64,000 nucleotides of DNA, from the NCBI GenBank assembly GCA_947359465.1, contig OX375880.1, positions 20,536,714 through 20,600,713 on the forward strand. The letters run 5' to 3'. The translations under genes and the position numbers were made by a program. The notes beneath the pieces are model-generated. The model ran no database searches. It was given only the letters and a program-made list of their open reading frames with translations, and was not told where the DNA came from. Shown here piece by piece: positions 43,431 through 55,724 of this stretch. Every line of letters begins with the position of its first letter. Position 1 is the first letter of the stretch. The DNA comes from Metellina segmentata. Lineage: Eukaryota > Arthropoda > Arachnida > Araneae > Tetragnathidae.

Positions 43431-46400
43431 ATGGCTTCCTTTCTTTCCTGGAACTGCCGGGGTTTTCGTCAAAAAATTGATGACGTAAAAGATATCATAA
43501 ATAAACACAAGCCAGCTGCAATCGCCCTCCAGGAGACCTATTTAAGAAAGAATGATACCACCAACATTCGTCATTTCACTATATTTCGAAAAGATTACGA
43601 TGATGGCCAAAGAGCATGTGGAGGTGTTGCTTTGCTTACCTCCCATGACTTTCCGGTCACCCAAATTAACCTTACAACAAATCTCCAAGCTGTTGCTGTA
43701 AGACTTCATGTAAATATTCTAATTACAATATGTAATTTATACTTACCTCCTAACACCCATGTCGCCACTTCTGAATTAAATAATTTGATAGATCAACTTC
43801 CGCAACCATTCATTATACTTGGTGACCTAAATGGCCATCATATTCTCTGGGGCAGTTCAGACATTAATAATAGAGGCAAACAAATTGAAAAACTAACAAC
43901 GGACAATGATTTATGTATAATGAATAACGGCCAACCTACCTACTTTCATGCACCTTCACTTACTTACCATTCAATAGATTTGGCAATTTGCACTCCTTCA
44001 ATTTTACCATTTTGGACCTTTTCTGTGGATTCTTACCTTTACAATAGCGACCATTATCCTATTAAACTAAAATATGAAGGCCAATACCAACCTCACTCTG
44101 TCAGCCAAACTAACTACATCTTTGAAACTGCCAACTGGCCACTCTTTACTAGCCTCGCAGATATTTCTAACATAGTAGAAATTGGTGACATCAATGAAGT
44201 AACTTTTAAAATAACAGATATAATTATAGCAAGTGCGGACGCCTCAATTAAAAAAGTCTTTAATAAGCCTAAAAAACAAAAGAAACCTTGGTGGAATGAG
44301 GAATGTAGCGATGCCTATCGGAAACAGAGGAAAGCCTGGAATATTTTTAATAGATATCCAACAAGGGAAAACTATATTTTTTATAAAAAAACAAAAGCGG
44401 CCTTTCGAAAAATACAACGACGTAGTAAGAGGGATTCTTGGATGAATTATATCAACAGTATCAATAGTAAAGTCACTAGTAAACAATTATGGAACCGAAT
44501 CAAAAGAATTTCCGGTGTTTACCCCAATAGACAAATTCCGATTCTAGAATGCAATAACCAAGTACTATCAGCACCCAAAGAGATAGCAAACGCAATTGCT
44601 TCATGCCTTTCTGAAGTATCCAGCTCCACTAACTACCCTGAAAGTTTAAAAAAAATCAAAATTGCATCTGAAAAGAATAAAATTAATTTTTATTCTAACA
44701 GTATATTATCATATAATTGTGACTTTACTTTTCCGGAATTGATAAAAGCTTTATCCTTAGTCCACAAATCAACTCCTGGCCCAGATAATATCAGTTACAT
44801 CATGCTCAAACATCTTTCAAATAGTTCTCTAACTCATCTCCTCAAATTTTACAATAGAATTTGGACCGAACACACTTTTCCGCAGTCGTGGAGGTATGCT
44901 AATGTAATACCCATACTGAAACCAAATAAAGACCCCAAGAATCCTTCGAACTACCGTCCAATAGCCCTGACAAGCTGCCTATGCAAAATTCTAGAAAAGA
45001 TGGTCAACGCGAGATTAGTTTTTATTTTAGAAACAGATAAATGTCTCTCTCCACTTCAAAGTGGTTTCCGAAAAGGTCGATCCACTGTTGACAATTTGGT
45101 TGCTCTCGAGGCTGAAATTAGAAATGCTTTCGTTCAAAATAAACATCTCGTCTCGATATTTTTTGATATAGAAAAAGCATACGATCGAACGTGGAGACAT
45201 GGAATTTTAAAAGACATTTTTAACTATGACATAAGAGGAAATCTGCCTATTTTTATTCAAAATTTTTTACAAAAAAGATATTTTAAAGTAAGGATTGGAT
45301 CTATTTTCTCGGATGTTTTTATACAAGAGGAGGGAGTGCCACAAGGCAGTGTTTTAAGTGTAACTTTATTTATTTTAAAAATTAACAATATCGTTTCTCA
45401 ATTGCCTCCATCAGTTAAAAGTCTTATTTACGTTGACGATCTGCAAATTTCATGCGCAGCAAATGACATTCGTTTAATAGAGAGACAACTTCAACAGGCC
45501 GTTAACAAAATCACTAATTGGACAAATGAAAATGGATTCAGCTTTTCACCTTTAAAAACTGCATGTGTTCATTTCTGCAGAAAACGAAATCTTCATCTTG
45601 ACCCTGAAATATTCTTCAAAGATATTTTAATTAATGTTGTGGACAATTTTAAATTTTTAGGCATCATATTTGACAAGAAGTTGACTTTTCAACCGCATAT
45701 TTTAAATCTACGCAAACGTTGCGAAAAGGCTCTTAATATCTTACGAGTTTTATCTAAATTATCATGGGGATCTGATCGTACTTGCCTTTTTAAAATTTAC
45801 AGAGCTTTAATTCGATCTAAATTAGATTACGGCTGCGTGGTGTATGGTTCAGCAAGAAAATCTGCTCTTCAAACCCTGAACACTATTCACCACGCAGCTT
45901 TACGTTTATGTTCTGGTGCCTTCAGGACTTCACCCGTAAGCAGCTTATATGTGGACAATTTTGAACCTTCTCTGGACTTGAGGCGACAGTTGTTGTCCTT
46001 AGAATATTATTTTAGAATTTCCTCAATCCCTCATCACCCATTGCATACCATTCATCACAGTCCGTATTTAAAAAACGCCTCTATCAAGCTAAAACATCCT
46101 TCATCCCTACATTTCACTTAAGAATGCTAGATTTGATGAACGGATCCGAACTTTGTTCACTTGACGTCACCCAGAAAAAAATGTTTTCTTTCTCTCCTTG
46201 GTTTAATCATTATTTTGAATTCCAAAACCCATTCCAAAATTTCAATAAAGCAGATACCTCTCATATTATATACAAACAACTGTTTCAAAAGCATTTAGAA
46301 AATTACTCTAATTTTATTCAAATTTACACCGACGGATCTAAAAGGGCAGACTATGTTGGGGCTGCGTTCACTATTAATCACTCTGTTCAAAGTTTTAAAC

Positions 46401-47113
46401 TTCATTCTTCATGTTCTGTTTTTACCTCTGAAATCATGGCCATATATAAAGCATTGGAATACATATCTGATCATTGTCATAAAAACTGTATCATTTTCAC
46501 TGATTCATTAAGCGTTTTACAGTCATTGAAACATCCTGATCATGACAGTCATCCCATTGTTTTAGAGTCACTGAAAAAAATTTATCATCTTTCATCCATA
46601 AATTTTAACTTGGTGTTTTGTTGGATCCCATCTCATGTTGGTATATCGGGAAATGAAATTGTTGACAAAGCCGCCAAATAGGCCGTATATAATTTTAACC
46701 ATACTATCCCTTTCCGTGATTTAAAATCTTTTATTTACAAATTTTTAGAGGAAAAATGGCAGAATGAATGGAATGAGCAAACGGAGAATAAGCTTTACGC
46801 CATTAAATCAAATATAACTGAATGGAAATCCCTACCTTTAAGAAGACAACAGGTGATACTAACTCGACTACGTATTGGACATACGCGTATAACACATAGA
46901 CACCTCCTCCTTGGAGAAGATCATCCTATTTGTAATCATTGTATTTGTCCACTAACGGTAAAACATATTTTAATAGAATGTTCTCATTTTAATTATCAAC
47001 GTCTTAAATATTTTAATTCTTTTACCTTGACTTTAGAAGACATGGTTGGGGAGAATCCTCATCCAAATATTTTTATCTTTTTGCATGACATTGGTTTTAT
47101 CCATCACATATAA
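43431..47113 (+). pseudogene. Jockey-type ORF2, one frameshift and one stop
   Basis: Begins MASFLSWNCRGFRQKIDDV, a canonical APE-type endonuclease start; other endonuclease motifs are IALQETYL, GDLNGHHILWGSS and the terminal NSDHYPI. Reverse transcriptase motifs: STPGPDNISY, YRPIALTSCLCK, FFDIEKAYDRTW, GVPQGSVLSV and catalytic YVDD at 667-670 (Val in place of the usual Ala). The frame changes in an A6 run at 46070-46075, after which RLYQAKTSFIPTF continues. RNase H is then clear (IYTDGSKRAD, TDSLSVLQS, WIPSHVGISGNEIVDKAAK). A TAG at 46679-46681 precedes the CCHC-like tail (CNHCICPLTVKHILIEC), which ends at 47113. The homopolymer frameshift could be an assembly error, leaving one real lesion. 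Confidence 0.92.
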
Positions 47114-47225
47114 TATCATATAGTATTCATACATTATGTTTTGATTATTTCACTTTTTTATTATATTATATATTTGATTTTATCTTGAGTTTGGCATAAT
47201 ATGTCCCAGGAGGACTCAATGCCAC

Positions 47226-47250
47226 AAAATCCAATCCAATCCAATCCAAT
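47226..47250 (+). repeat. (AATCC)n 3' tail of the jockey-type element
   Basis: Five tandem AATCC units end the element at the target duplication; simple-repeat tails of this sort replace poly(A) in many jockey/I elements. Confidence 0.85.
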
Positions 47251-47262
47251 CCCCACCCAAAT

Positions 47263-48370
47263 TGAGTATTTGTTACAATCATCCTGCTGACCCTTCAAAA
47301 CCATTGTTTTCCATTATTGAACCTGTCCACATACTGAAATGTATTAGAAATAATTGGCTAAACCAAAAAAATTGTGGACAATGTATGTTTTATCCAATGT
47401 TTTACCAATTGGACAATAATTTATCGAATGCGGAACAAATCACAGAAAGATTAAAATCTGCCTCTCTCTTAACACTAAAACAGCTTCATGAAATTGAATC
47501 AAATGCTATTGTAAAATATGCTGATACACAAACAGCATTGTATCACACAACGCGTGCAATATTAGAACTAACAACTTATTGTATAGAAGAGTTAAATTTT
47601 TAGTATATATTAACTGCAAACTGATTAATTAGAAGACTGTTTTGGCAGTTATCGCCAGCTAGCAGGTGCCCAGTATAATATAAATTTGACAGAATTCTTT
47701 AAAACTGAAAAAAAATTAGAATTATATCTCTTCTTCCATTATGGTTAAGCTAAAAAAAATGGTGAAATTGATATTAGTATTTCAGATGTGAAAGATGTAG
47801 TTGAAGTTGAAAATTTGGGGGAATAAATTCAATTTTTGGGTAAAATTAATGTTTATAACTCTGATATTTCTGACTTGAATGACACTATTCTTGCTATTGT
47901 GTTTGTAGCTGGCTATTGTGTTCATTCTCTTTCAAAAACCATCAACTGTTTATCTTGTAAAGCTCAATTATCTGTTGATAGAGAACTTGAATTAAGTTCA
48001 TGTTATGCTTTGATCAAAAATCTAGATCGAGGTGGATTGAAGTATCCAATTAATGATGTAATTACCAAAGTATATACAATTACATAATTGTATCTAAGTT
48101 ATTATCCACAGACTTTGAAAATTGTTGACTTTCAAAATAAGAGAAATGTTGTATGTAATATCACGTCAAATGTTTTGAACTCGTCAGAAATTTTCCTGCC
48201 AGTTGAAACTTGCGACAAAAGTCAATTCTGAAAAAATCAACAAACATATTTTTGAAGAACTGATGCAAAAGAATAAATGATTTGTGCTAGTTTTGTCTGC
48301 TAAAGATAAAAAAAGGCCTAAAAATCCCAAAATGACAAATTTTCTAAAGATAGAAAAATTCAAACTCTAA
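47263..48370 (+). pseudogene. P-element/THAP9-like transposase relic, 3' part
   Basis: Continues the frame of 41454-41613: ICYNHPADPSKPLFSIIEPV, HILKCIRNNWLNQKNCGQC, CMFYPMFYQL. An internal deletion follows (the frame jumps to ALYHTTRAILELTTYCIEEL near 47530). Further on, LNDTILAIVFVAGYCVHSLS and CLSCKAQLS, then LDRGGLKYPINDV, match the C-terminal part of P-type transposases. The sequence fades out by about 48370. Multiple stops, the deletion and the LINE insertion make it inactive. P-type enzymes cut DNA with an RNase H-like core and use GTP. Confidence 0.75.
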
Positions 48371-50684
48371 CAAATTTTAAAATTTAATTATTTAAAGGTA
48401 ACTGTGGATGTTTTTTATTGCAATGTGGTGTTGTCAGATATGCTATGTAAATTCATTAAAATGAATAATTTATTGTATTGATTTTTATGCTATTTATTTA
48501 TGCTATGATAATTTTATGTTTAATAAAGATAATTAAATTTGTTTATCTAGTGTCCTATTATTTTTTTGCTTTCAGTGAGTGAACTTTAGAAATTCTAAAA
48601 TAAATTTCTTACCATAGTATTCAATATGTTATCAATAGGGTACATTGGAAATGACTGGTTGATATAATTCTATATTAATTTGTTAGCTCAATGATTTCAT
48701 GTATGATAATAATGTACTAATCACTATATGCTTAAAGTTAACCCATTATTGGAATTGAATTTTCATGTCAAGTTATATGTATATAGGGCAATTCCACGGT
48801 AACTTACATTTAGACAAATATACTGATCTTGAAGTGTAAATATATTAGCAAAAAATAATAGAAAACAAAATATTTACTTGAATTGTTCAACAAACTAGTA
48901 AAAAGCTAAACTTTGATAAGAATGTTATTAATTTACTGATATTTTTAAGTCCTCAGAATTAAATTTACTGTAATAACTTGCGTTACAGTAAAGAGGAATA
49001 ACAGAAAAGGTTCATGAACATTTGAATAAAATTCTGTTTTGTTCAACATGATATAGTTTGAAAAGTATATACATTAATTCTAAAGCCTTTCATAATTGTA
49101 GTCATGCAATTTTTTTAAAACTGTCATTCATCAATTAAATTTAATTTAAAAAATTTTAAGTAACATACGTAACATTTCATTTTTCCAAAATTTTATTCTA
49201 ATAGCTAAATTTTCATTACAATAAATCAAATACAATCACGATGAATCAAAACCAAAGAACTCCAGTCTTTTTAAGCCCAAAATTATGTAAAATATGTCTT
49301 ATTTTATTTTTTCAAGTTTTTACTTTTCAGCATGGAATTACCCTAATATATCATGGGTGTTCACTAATTCTTGCATACAGGATTTACTTCTCCAGCCTCC
49401 TTTTTCAAAAATTAAGGCAAAATATTTTGTAAATAGTTGACACAATATAAAAGGGACTATATGGATATATTGGTCAAAAAATATTATGCAATTGACATTG
49501 GAGATACCTGATATATGCATCCATCCTCCAAGTTAAATATAAATAGTTTTCAAATGCTTCTAATTGAAAAAAAAACTATCTGATCAACTTCTATAGTTAT
49601 GTTCTTTAATTACCTAAAAAAAAGCATTAATACTAAACTTGTCATTTTTTAAATTCCATTAACAAGGAAATTATTTTTTTAGCAAACTATTTTGAATAAT
49701 GGATTTTCTAAATGTTACTATCATAATTTAGCTTTTATTTGTGTAAAATGTATCATATTGTCGCTATACACGTAGATACAATAATTTATCAACAGGTCCT
49801 AGAACCCAACAAAAATAGCCCTGGAAAATTTTAACCTTTCGTATGAATAACCGAAAATTAATCTAAATTAAAAATATATTTATATGGCTGCATTTATCAA
49901 GGATGATGGGTATTCTTCGAAATTTATTTTTCCCGCAGATGTCTCAGAATTTTTTAATCATTGCCTATTAAATATAATTTAAACTGTCAATTTGATTTTG
50001 TATCCATAATTAATTTAAACTCTTAATTTCACTGGGTCGCATTTATTTCCTCCCGTAACTTTCCAGATATTCAATGAAGCATCGCAAACATTACTATTCA
50101 TATTTTAACCTTCTGAACGTTGCTTTGTCATATTTTATTGTTTCCCACAATTATAAATTGTATATCTATATATTTCTTCCCCTGCTTTCAATTTCATTTC
50201 ATTATGCTACTTTAAGCTGACAAATTCCAATAACTAAATAATTCGTTGAATGAAGTCGGAACTCGCTGATAAACAAACGCTCAACAATGATGTTTTGCAT
50301 CGCCTAATTTTTCTGACGTCACAAAACAGTGGTTTGGCTCTCTTATCTCTAGGAGGTATTGGTTGTAGGCGTCCCAGGTTCCATTTCAACCCTGGATGTA
50401 TTTCTCTCTTCTGGGTCAGCGAAGCTTTCCTTTTGTATCGATGTCCATTTACTTTGATGTTGTTTGGTGCTAAATGCGACCCCTTGCGATCATTAAATTC
50501 AATTCATCCGATGGCTATTGACACCAATTATAATACACAAACCTTGCAATTGCCTACACAAAGACCATCGTGTGCTGTTGCACAGCATCGAAAATTTATT
50601 CAGTGCAACCCTATTTGCATGATTCTGTTTGAGAAGGAATAATTGATGTGAAGATAATTAGCAACACACGGGATATTGGAGAAG
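48371..50684. other. Intergenic; one GC-richer repeat-like segment
   Basis: Mostly very A+T rich with no gene. At about 50255-50640 the composition rises in GC and an ORF of 130 codons (50250-50642) appears. It contains CCCAGGTTCCATTTCAACCC, reminiscent of a decayed B-box region, so a degraded SINE is possible. The protein is not recognisable. Confidence 0.35.
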
Positions 50685-50794
50685 GGAAAGGAATAATTTT
50701 ACGAAGAGAAAGTTCCGAGGACAACACCTCAACGTTTGGAACTACGGTCAGGTGAGGACAACACCTGAGCACGCACTCTATTCTACAGTCTTCC
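50685..50794 (-). repeat. SINE fragment, reverse, truncated by the long-TIR element
   Basis: Contains GAGGACAACACCTCAACGTT, GAACTACGGTCAGGTGAGGA and the CTACAGTCTTCCACA that precedes the tRNA side in complete copies. It stops exactly where the long-TIR element begins, but the missing head is not found on the other side. Confidence 0.65.
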
Positions 50795-51190
50795 ACATTA
50801 GGGTGAAGCGAAAAACACGAATTTCGGAAATTGAAAACGCCTATGGTGGGAAAAGTTGGGGACTACCATGCTTATTAATAATACAAAATACGAGCTAAAT
50901 CAATTAATATCTTCAAGTGCCAAAATCACTTTAAAATTTCGAAATTTTGCCAATTTTTTCACAAAAGTAATAATAACGCATTAAAAAAATTTAATACATC
51001 TTATTTAAAGCCATGGGTGGGTAAAATGAACTTCCCTGCACGTAAAAAAAAGTTTTCCATCTAACACTATCCATGAAAATAAAAAAATTCCCCTTTTTTT
51101 AGAGCACCATCAAGGCGCGTCTCCACTCCTCTCAATAGACTCATCATTGCGACCACGCGCTTTCACGGACGCTTTTCCTTGCAGCTCTTC
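50795..51190 (+). repeat. Left long terminal inverted repeat
   Basis: Contains CACGAATTTCGGAAATT, AAGCCATGGGTGGGTAAAAT and TCTCCACTCCTCTC, each found inverted at 53860-54249. Confidence 0.88.
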
Positions 51191-51326
51191 GCTGTTTTTT
51201 GCATTATGAAAACAACCCAGAACTCAGCACGAGGAGGTAGCTGCATATCGAGTCCCCCCCCTAAAAATTTCAATTTAAGTTGCTAGCTTACCCTAAAAAA
51301 TTAAGTTGAAGTTACTGGCAAGTGGT

Positions 51327-53568
51327 TTAGCTTAAAAGTGATTGATATTGGCTTTTGGTTTCAAATCTGGGTAAAGCAAGTCTAGAAGCAATTCTTGACC
51401 GAATAAATCCATCTCGTGCCTCTGTACCACATACTGTGCTGTATGCTTCAGTTACTAATTTAACGCAACGTTCTACTGCTTGTGAATGGCATGGAAAGTT
51501 AAACATGTTACTATTGGTTGGAACGTCTAGAATCATAGACTGGAGTTGATCATCAGAAAGAGATACTGTAAGTGGTTTATCTGTAATGGAATCTGATTGC
51601 CATTCAATTATATTTATGTAATCGTCTGCTTCGAAGTTTAACTTGAGAATTTTAAACTCTCGAATATTCTTTTCAAATTTATTTTTTTGGTCTTAATTTT
51701 AAAGTCTTCTAAGGCTCAATTCTCTGACGTGTTTTCGATCATCAAGTAACATTGCCAAAATAATATTTTCTGGATTGGCACAGTAAGCATTTCTTTGCAA
51801 AGTTATATCTACTACAATTTTTAAATCCTCAGGCAAAAATCTAGATTTATTTAAAATATGGTAAAAGTGATGACTCCCGTACCAACATATTAATTTTAAA
51901 CCACACATATGAGTGTACCTTCACAACATACTCTGTTAATATTTTCAAGTTATGAGTTGGATCTTCTGTTGAAACATATAACCTTATAAAATTCTATTTG
52001 TCGTCATCAACCATCTGGAATGATTCAATTTTCCTGGATCTTTTTGTGACAAGCTTAATTTAATATATTTATTTGATAACCCTGTTCCCATTTCGTAAAA
52101 GTATCGTTGATCAGTGCTAAGATCCTGAAGGACAATATCTTGCAAAGTTACTTCTATCTTTTCAAAGTTTGTTAAAAGCAATTTTTCACAAGATTCTAAC
52201 ATTTTTCCAATTTCTCCGCTGGAGGTATCCTTTTGGTCCAGTGGTTTTCCCTTCTAAATGTTGCAAGAAATGACGTAAAGGTAGCTGGGTTGCTCATTTG
52301 TATGTAATAAACAATTAAACCAATGCACAGGACGTCCTAAAAATAGCTCGGTATGTAGAATGACTCCATTTTTTAAACATGCATTTACCACTGTACCATC
52401 ACAACCAACCACTTGCATCTTAGAAAAATCGATATTTTTCTCCAAAAATATTAAAATACTTGTTTTAATGTTTTGAGAAGAGCCAGTCGTAGGAGTGACA
52501 CGTCCCATATATTTTGATCCTGGTTCTAGTATTAGAACGATATGTTCTTCTGTTACCGTCTTTCTAGAAATCCTTTCTCTTTCTCTAATCATTACTAAAG
52601 TTTAATCCTTTCGCTCATCAAAGTAAATTCCGTATTCTGATAAAGAGGTATCCTCATTTTTCTTTTTCAGGTAGCTGCGGATCTTAGTCCTTTCTCTTCT
52701 AATTTTACTACGATCAACTATGTTTGAAGAATCATTCTTGGAAATTTTTCCCATATCCTTCAAAGCAGCATTTATTAGAATTGCTGCCGATCTATCGGAA
52801 AAACCAATTCCGTCACAAGCCTGAGCTACATTTGGAAGTTTAGTTCTCGTTTGTGAAGTTGAAAAATAATTATTATCAATGATTGTGTTTATAGTGTCAT
52901 TAGAATTCTTAAGCAAATTAAAACTCAATGCAGCTTCCGTAATAGAGGGCGAGAGTATTTTGGATTGTTTTCCTTTACAATCTTTGAGCTGAACGTTTTG
53001 GCTCTCTGCTTCTCTTTCTTTGCGCTGCAATCTTTTCTTCAATCATTCTGCTGGTTTTAATGTCAACATTTCCAATGACCATTTTTCGAAATGTCCTTTG
53101 ATCTGTTAAAAAAGCTCTTTCTGTAATAAGTACTTTCATTTTGAAAGTACAACTGAGAAAGTTCTTACATTTACATATGCTAATATCAAATAGATTTTTT
53201 TCTGCTGATTCCCTGAAGGACACAACCTTTTTCGAGAAATATAGTTTGCCAGTATTTCTTAATATTTCTATATGCTTTATGGTATTTTTTCAGCATATAT
53301 ATTATTTCTTGGTTTGTTACAGTTCGAATCGAACTTTTTCCTCATAATCCTTTAAGCTCTTTAATTAAAATTGAACATACATCAGCCACATACTAGCATC
53401 TCTTTTATAATCTTTCTGTATGTAAAGATAATACTTCATAATACCTGCATATGTTAGAAGCATGTTAGGCTTCATTATTTCAGCCATTCCAAACACGGGA
53501 CATACGTCTACTGTTCGTGTCCTAGGCATTTCGACTAATTCACAGAACCGTGTATCCTTAGCAAACAA
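51327..53568 (-). pseudogene. Unassigned arthropod transposase-like protein, broken
   Basis: Colinear minus-strand fragments, each open for 67-146 codons: ELVEMPRTRTVDVCPVFGMAE (53568 down), then CKCKNFLSC and ITERAFLTDQRTFRKMVIGN, then GIGFSDRSAAILINAALKD and VDRSKIRRERTKIRSYL. Next come VTEEHIVLILEPGSKYMGRV and VGCDGTVVNACLKNG, then LLHTNEQPS, KLNHSRWLMTTNR, AYCANPENIILAMLLDD, and last PCHSQAVERCVKLVTEA with CGTEARDGFIRSR. This order is the same as in a family of uncharacterised proteins I recall from spiders and aphids. CDGT, a downstream Leu-His and an Arg-Trp pair resemble the spacing in hAT-like RNase H folds, but this is inference. At least five frame breaks are present. Confidence 0.7.
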
Positions 53569-53859
53569 AACAAACCAAACCCAAACAAAACTGAACTTAA
53601 AGATTAAAATTCTATGTAAAAAAATATCTAAAATAAGTAAAAATAAACAGTAAAATACGCACCAAGAAACGAAAGCGAATCAATTTGAACAAAGGATCAA
53701 GGATTTTTCCTTGATAGACTAGATCGGTAGTGCATTTGCAGGAGCATACACCTACTAGATATTTACAAAAAAAAGTGTGCGTGTATTTAAAGAAACCGAA
53801 ATACCTCCACTCCATGTGGTGAACTACGAGTTATTTACCCCTTATAAACAAGCGAAGAA

Positions 53860-54249
53860 AGGGAAGCGTCCGCGCACCCTAGTAGCGAGGAACGCAATGA
53901 TGAGTGCATGGAGAGGAGTGGAGACGTGTGTGATATAGCGCTCTAAAAAAAGGGGAAATTTTTAAATTTCCTGAATAATGTTAGGTGTAACATTTTTTTT
54001 ACGCGCAGGGAAGTTCATTTCACCCACTCATGGCTTTAAATAAGATGCATTAAATTTTTTAAATGCGTTATTATTGTTTTTGTGAAGAAATTGGCAAATT
54101 TTCGAAATTTCGAAGTGATTTTGGCACCTGAAGATATTAATTGATTTAACTCATATTTTGTATTATTAATAAGCATGGTAGTTCCCAACTATTACCACCA
54201 TAGGCGTTTTTAATTTCCGAAATTCGTGTTTTTCGCTCCACCCTAATGT
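53860..54249 (-). repeat. Right long terminal inverted repeat
   Basis: Inverse of 50795-51190, about 85-90% identical by eye. Confidence 0.88.
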
Positions 54250-54359
54250 ATATTATAACCGTAAGGAAACTGAGAGATACTTTTCAAACGCATTATGAGC
54301 ATATTGATAGAGTCATGGGGAAATGTTCAGTGGACGTAGGGAAGTTTAAATTCAGAAGT

Positions 54360-54600
54360 GGTCCTAGTGGTAGTCTTGACAAATAATCTCGTCATTAGCA
54401 AAAATTGATCAGATCTTCATGGACGAGATATCTCACCATCAGAACAAACCTGGCCATATCTTGATCTTGTAATCATATAAACCCCGCAATATCCGGATGA
54501 CATCTCGTTATTAGCAAAATTAGCTAGGTCTTATGTACAGATCTTAAAAGAGATCTTACGGGAGATCTTCGAGATAACTCGTCCATCAAGATAAAAGAGG
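54360..54600. repeat. Diverged 45-bp satellite-like monomers
   Basis: ATCTCGTCATTAGCAAAAAT, TGATCAGATCTTCATGGACG, AGATATCTCACCATCAG and TGGCCATATCTTGATCTTG resemble degenerate monomers of the array at 58740-61560. Confidence 0.6.
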
Positions 54601-55724
54601 TAGCGTCGATGAATTGTAAATCATTACTTGGAAGGTAAAGCCCATGAAGTTTGTACGGGAAAAAGAAACTTTTCATCTTGCATCAAGTGCATGTTAGCTC
54701 AGGTTTCTAATGATTCTTTCATATATTGGATTCACTAGGTAGGATTTCTTAAAATGTTTAGTGCGCCCTTTCAATGGTTGGTTAATTGGTTGGATATTTA
54801 TTCCACGAGGTCTAAATTTAGTCAAGCTGAGCCAAGTTGCTCAAACAGACTGCATCTTAATAAATTTCTGGGATAAAGGTATTTGGGACCAGGTCAATCT
54901 CCGTCTGCAGAACGGAAAAGTTAGAAAAATAAAACGCAAATCTAAGCGTATAATTTTTTCAACTAAGAAAGAGATATGCAATTTAAGTTTGCCGAATTTT
55001 ATTAGGATAATCGTTTTCTTAAAAATATAGGATTCACTAGGTAGGAAGTCACATTCTTAAGAAGTGTAGATTTCGAATAAAAGAAATTTTTTTAATATGA
55101 TCCACGGTTTTATCACAACTGTATTTCATTCTCAAGCAAAGCTTTTAAATGAAAATTATAAAATGCCTACTGTGATTCTTTTTCTATTTTAAAATGCTCG
55201 GGTAAAATTAAATTTCCAACTGCATAATAGTGATTGAGCTGATGCTAAAATAAACTGTTACTTTTAGCAAGTTTTGCTGATTTATTTTACGTTTCTAAAA
55301 AGTTCATTGTTAACCAGTTATATTTTAAACTCCCTGACTTTTATAGAGTCTTAAGTGCAGTATTTCAGGAACCATAATTAAATTCAACCAATACCTACTA
55401 ATAAAATTGTAAGGTGACTCTCTTATCATACTTTTGACTCAATATATGGTTATTTTCCCAATTTAAGACATTTTGAATTTTGAGTGTTCACCGGAGGTCA
55501 TTCAATTCACATGGTATCTGTCTTATAATTCAAACATAACCTGTATAATATTATGTTGCCTTAAAATGTAGACTTGTTAGGTATATATTAGGGGTACTGA
55601 TTTTATTTACGTGCTTATTCAGTTAATATCATATGCTACATTAACATAGATTTGCTAACAAACAAAGTTTAAATTTATTTTTCGGAATCAGTAATAAAAA
55701 AAATTTCTTACTTGTTGTAGCTAA
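54601..55724. other. Intergenic, A+T rich
   Basis: No gene recognised. TTGGATTCACTAGGTAGGA (54727) and AGGATTCACTAGGTAGGA (55029) form a short direct repeat bracketing an unassigned 89-codon ORF (54761-55030). Confidence 0.4.

Larger units (their letters stand above)
41614..47249 (+). mobile_element. Full-length jockey-type non-LTR retrotransposon, 5.6 kb
   Basis: Flanked by an exact 13-bp target duplication TCCCCACCCAAAT (41601-41613 and 47250-47262). It has a GC-rich 5' UTR of about 540 bp starting GCCCCCAGGGGCATTCC, ORF1, ORF2 and a 3' end of (AATCC)n repeats. It inserted into a P-element-like transposase sequence. ORF1 is open; ORF2 has one frameshift and one stop. Confidence 0.93.
50795..54249 (-). 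mobile_element. DNA transposon with ~390-bp TIRs, superfamily unassigned
   Basis: Left end ACATTAGGGTGAAGCGAAAA; right end, read inward, ACATTAGGGTGGAGCGAAAA. The inverted similarity extends about 390 bp (50795-51190 against 53860-54249) with scattered substitutions and small indels. Inside, on the minus strand, is a decayed transposase-like coding region. The first bases (TTAGGGTG) do not match the terminal motifs I know for Tc1, piggyBac, Kolobok or CACTA elements. No target duplication could be identified. Confidence 0.82.

Noticed and set aside
43295..44486. Shadow ORFs of 60-80 codons within ORF1/ORF2 of the jockey-type element
   Set aside because: They overlap well-supported ORFs in other frames and have no features of their own.
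50250..50642. 130-codon ORF as a gene
   Set aside because: No recognisable domain, poor start context and a B-box-like stretch inside. More likely a decayed repeat.
54761..55030. 89-codon ORF as a gene
   Set aside because: A+T-rich, basic, no domain and no neighbours to support it.
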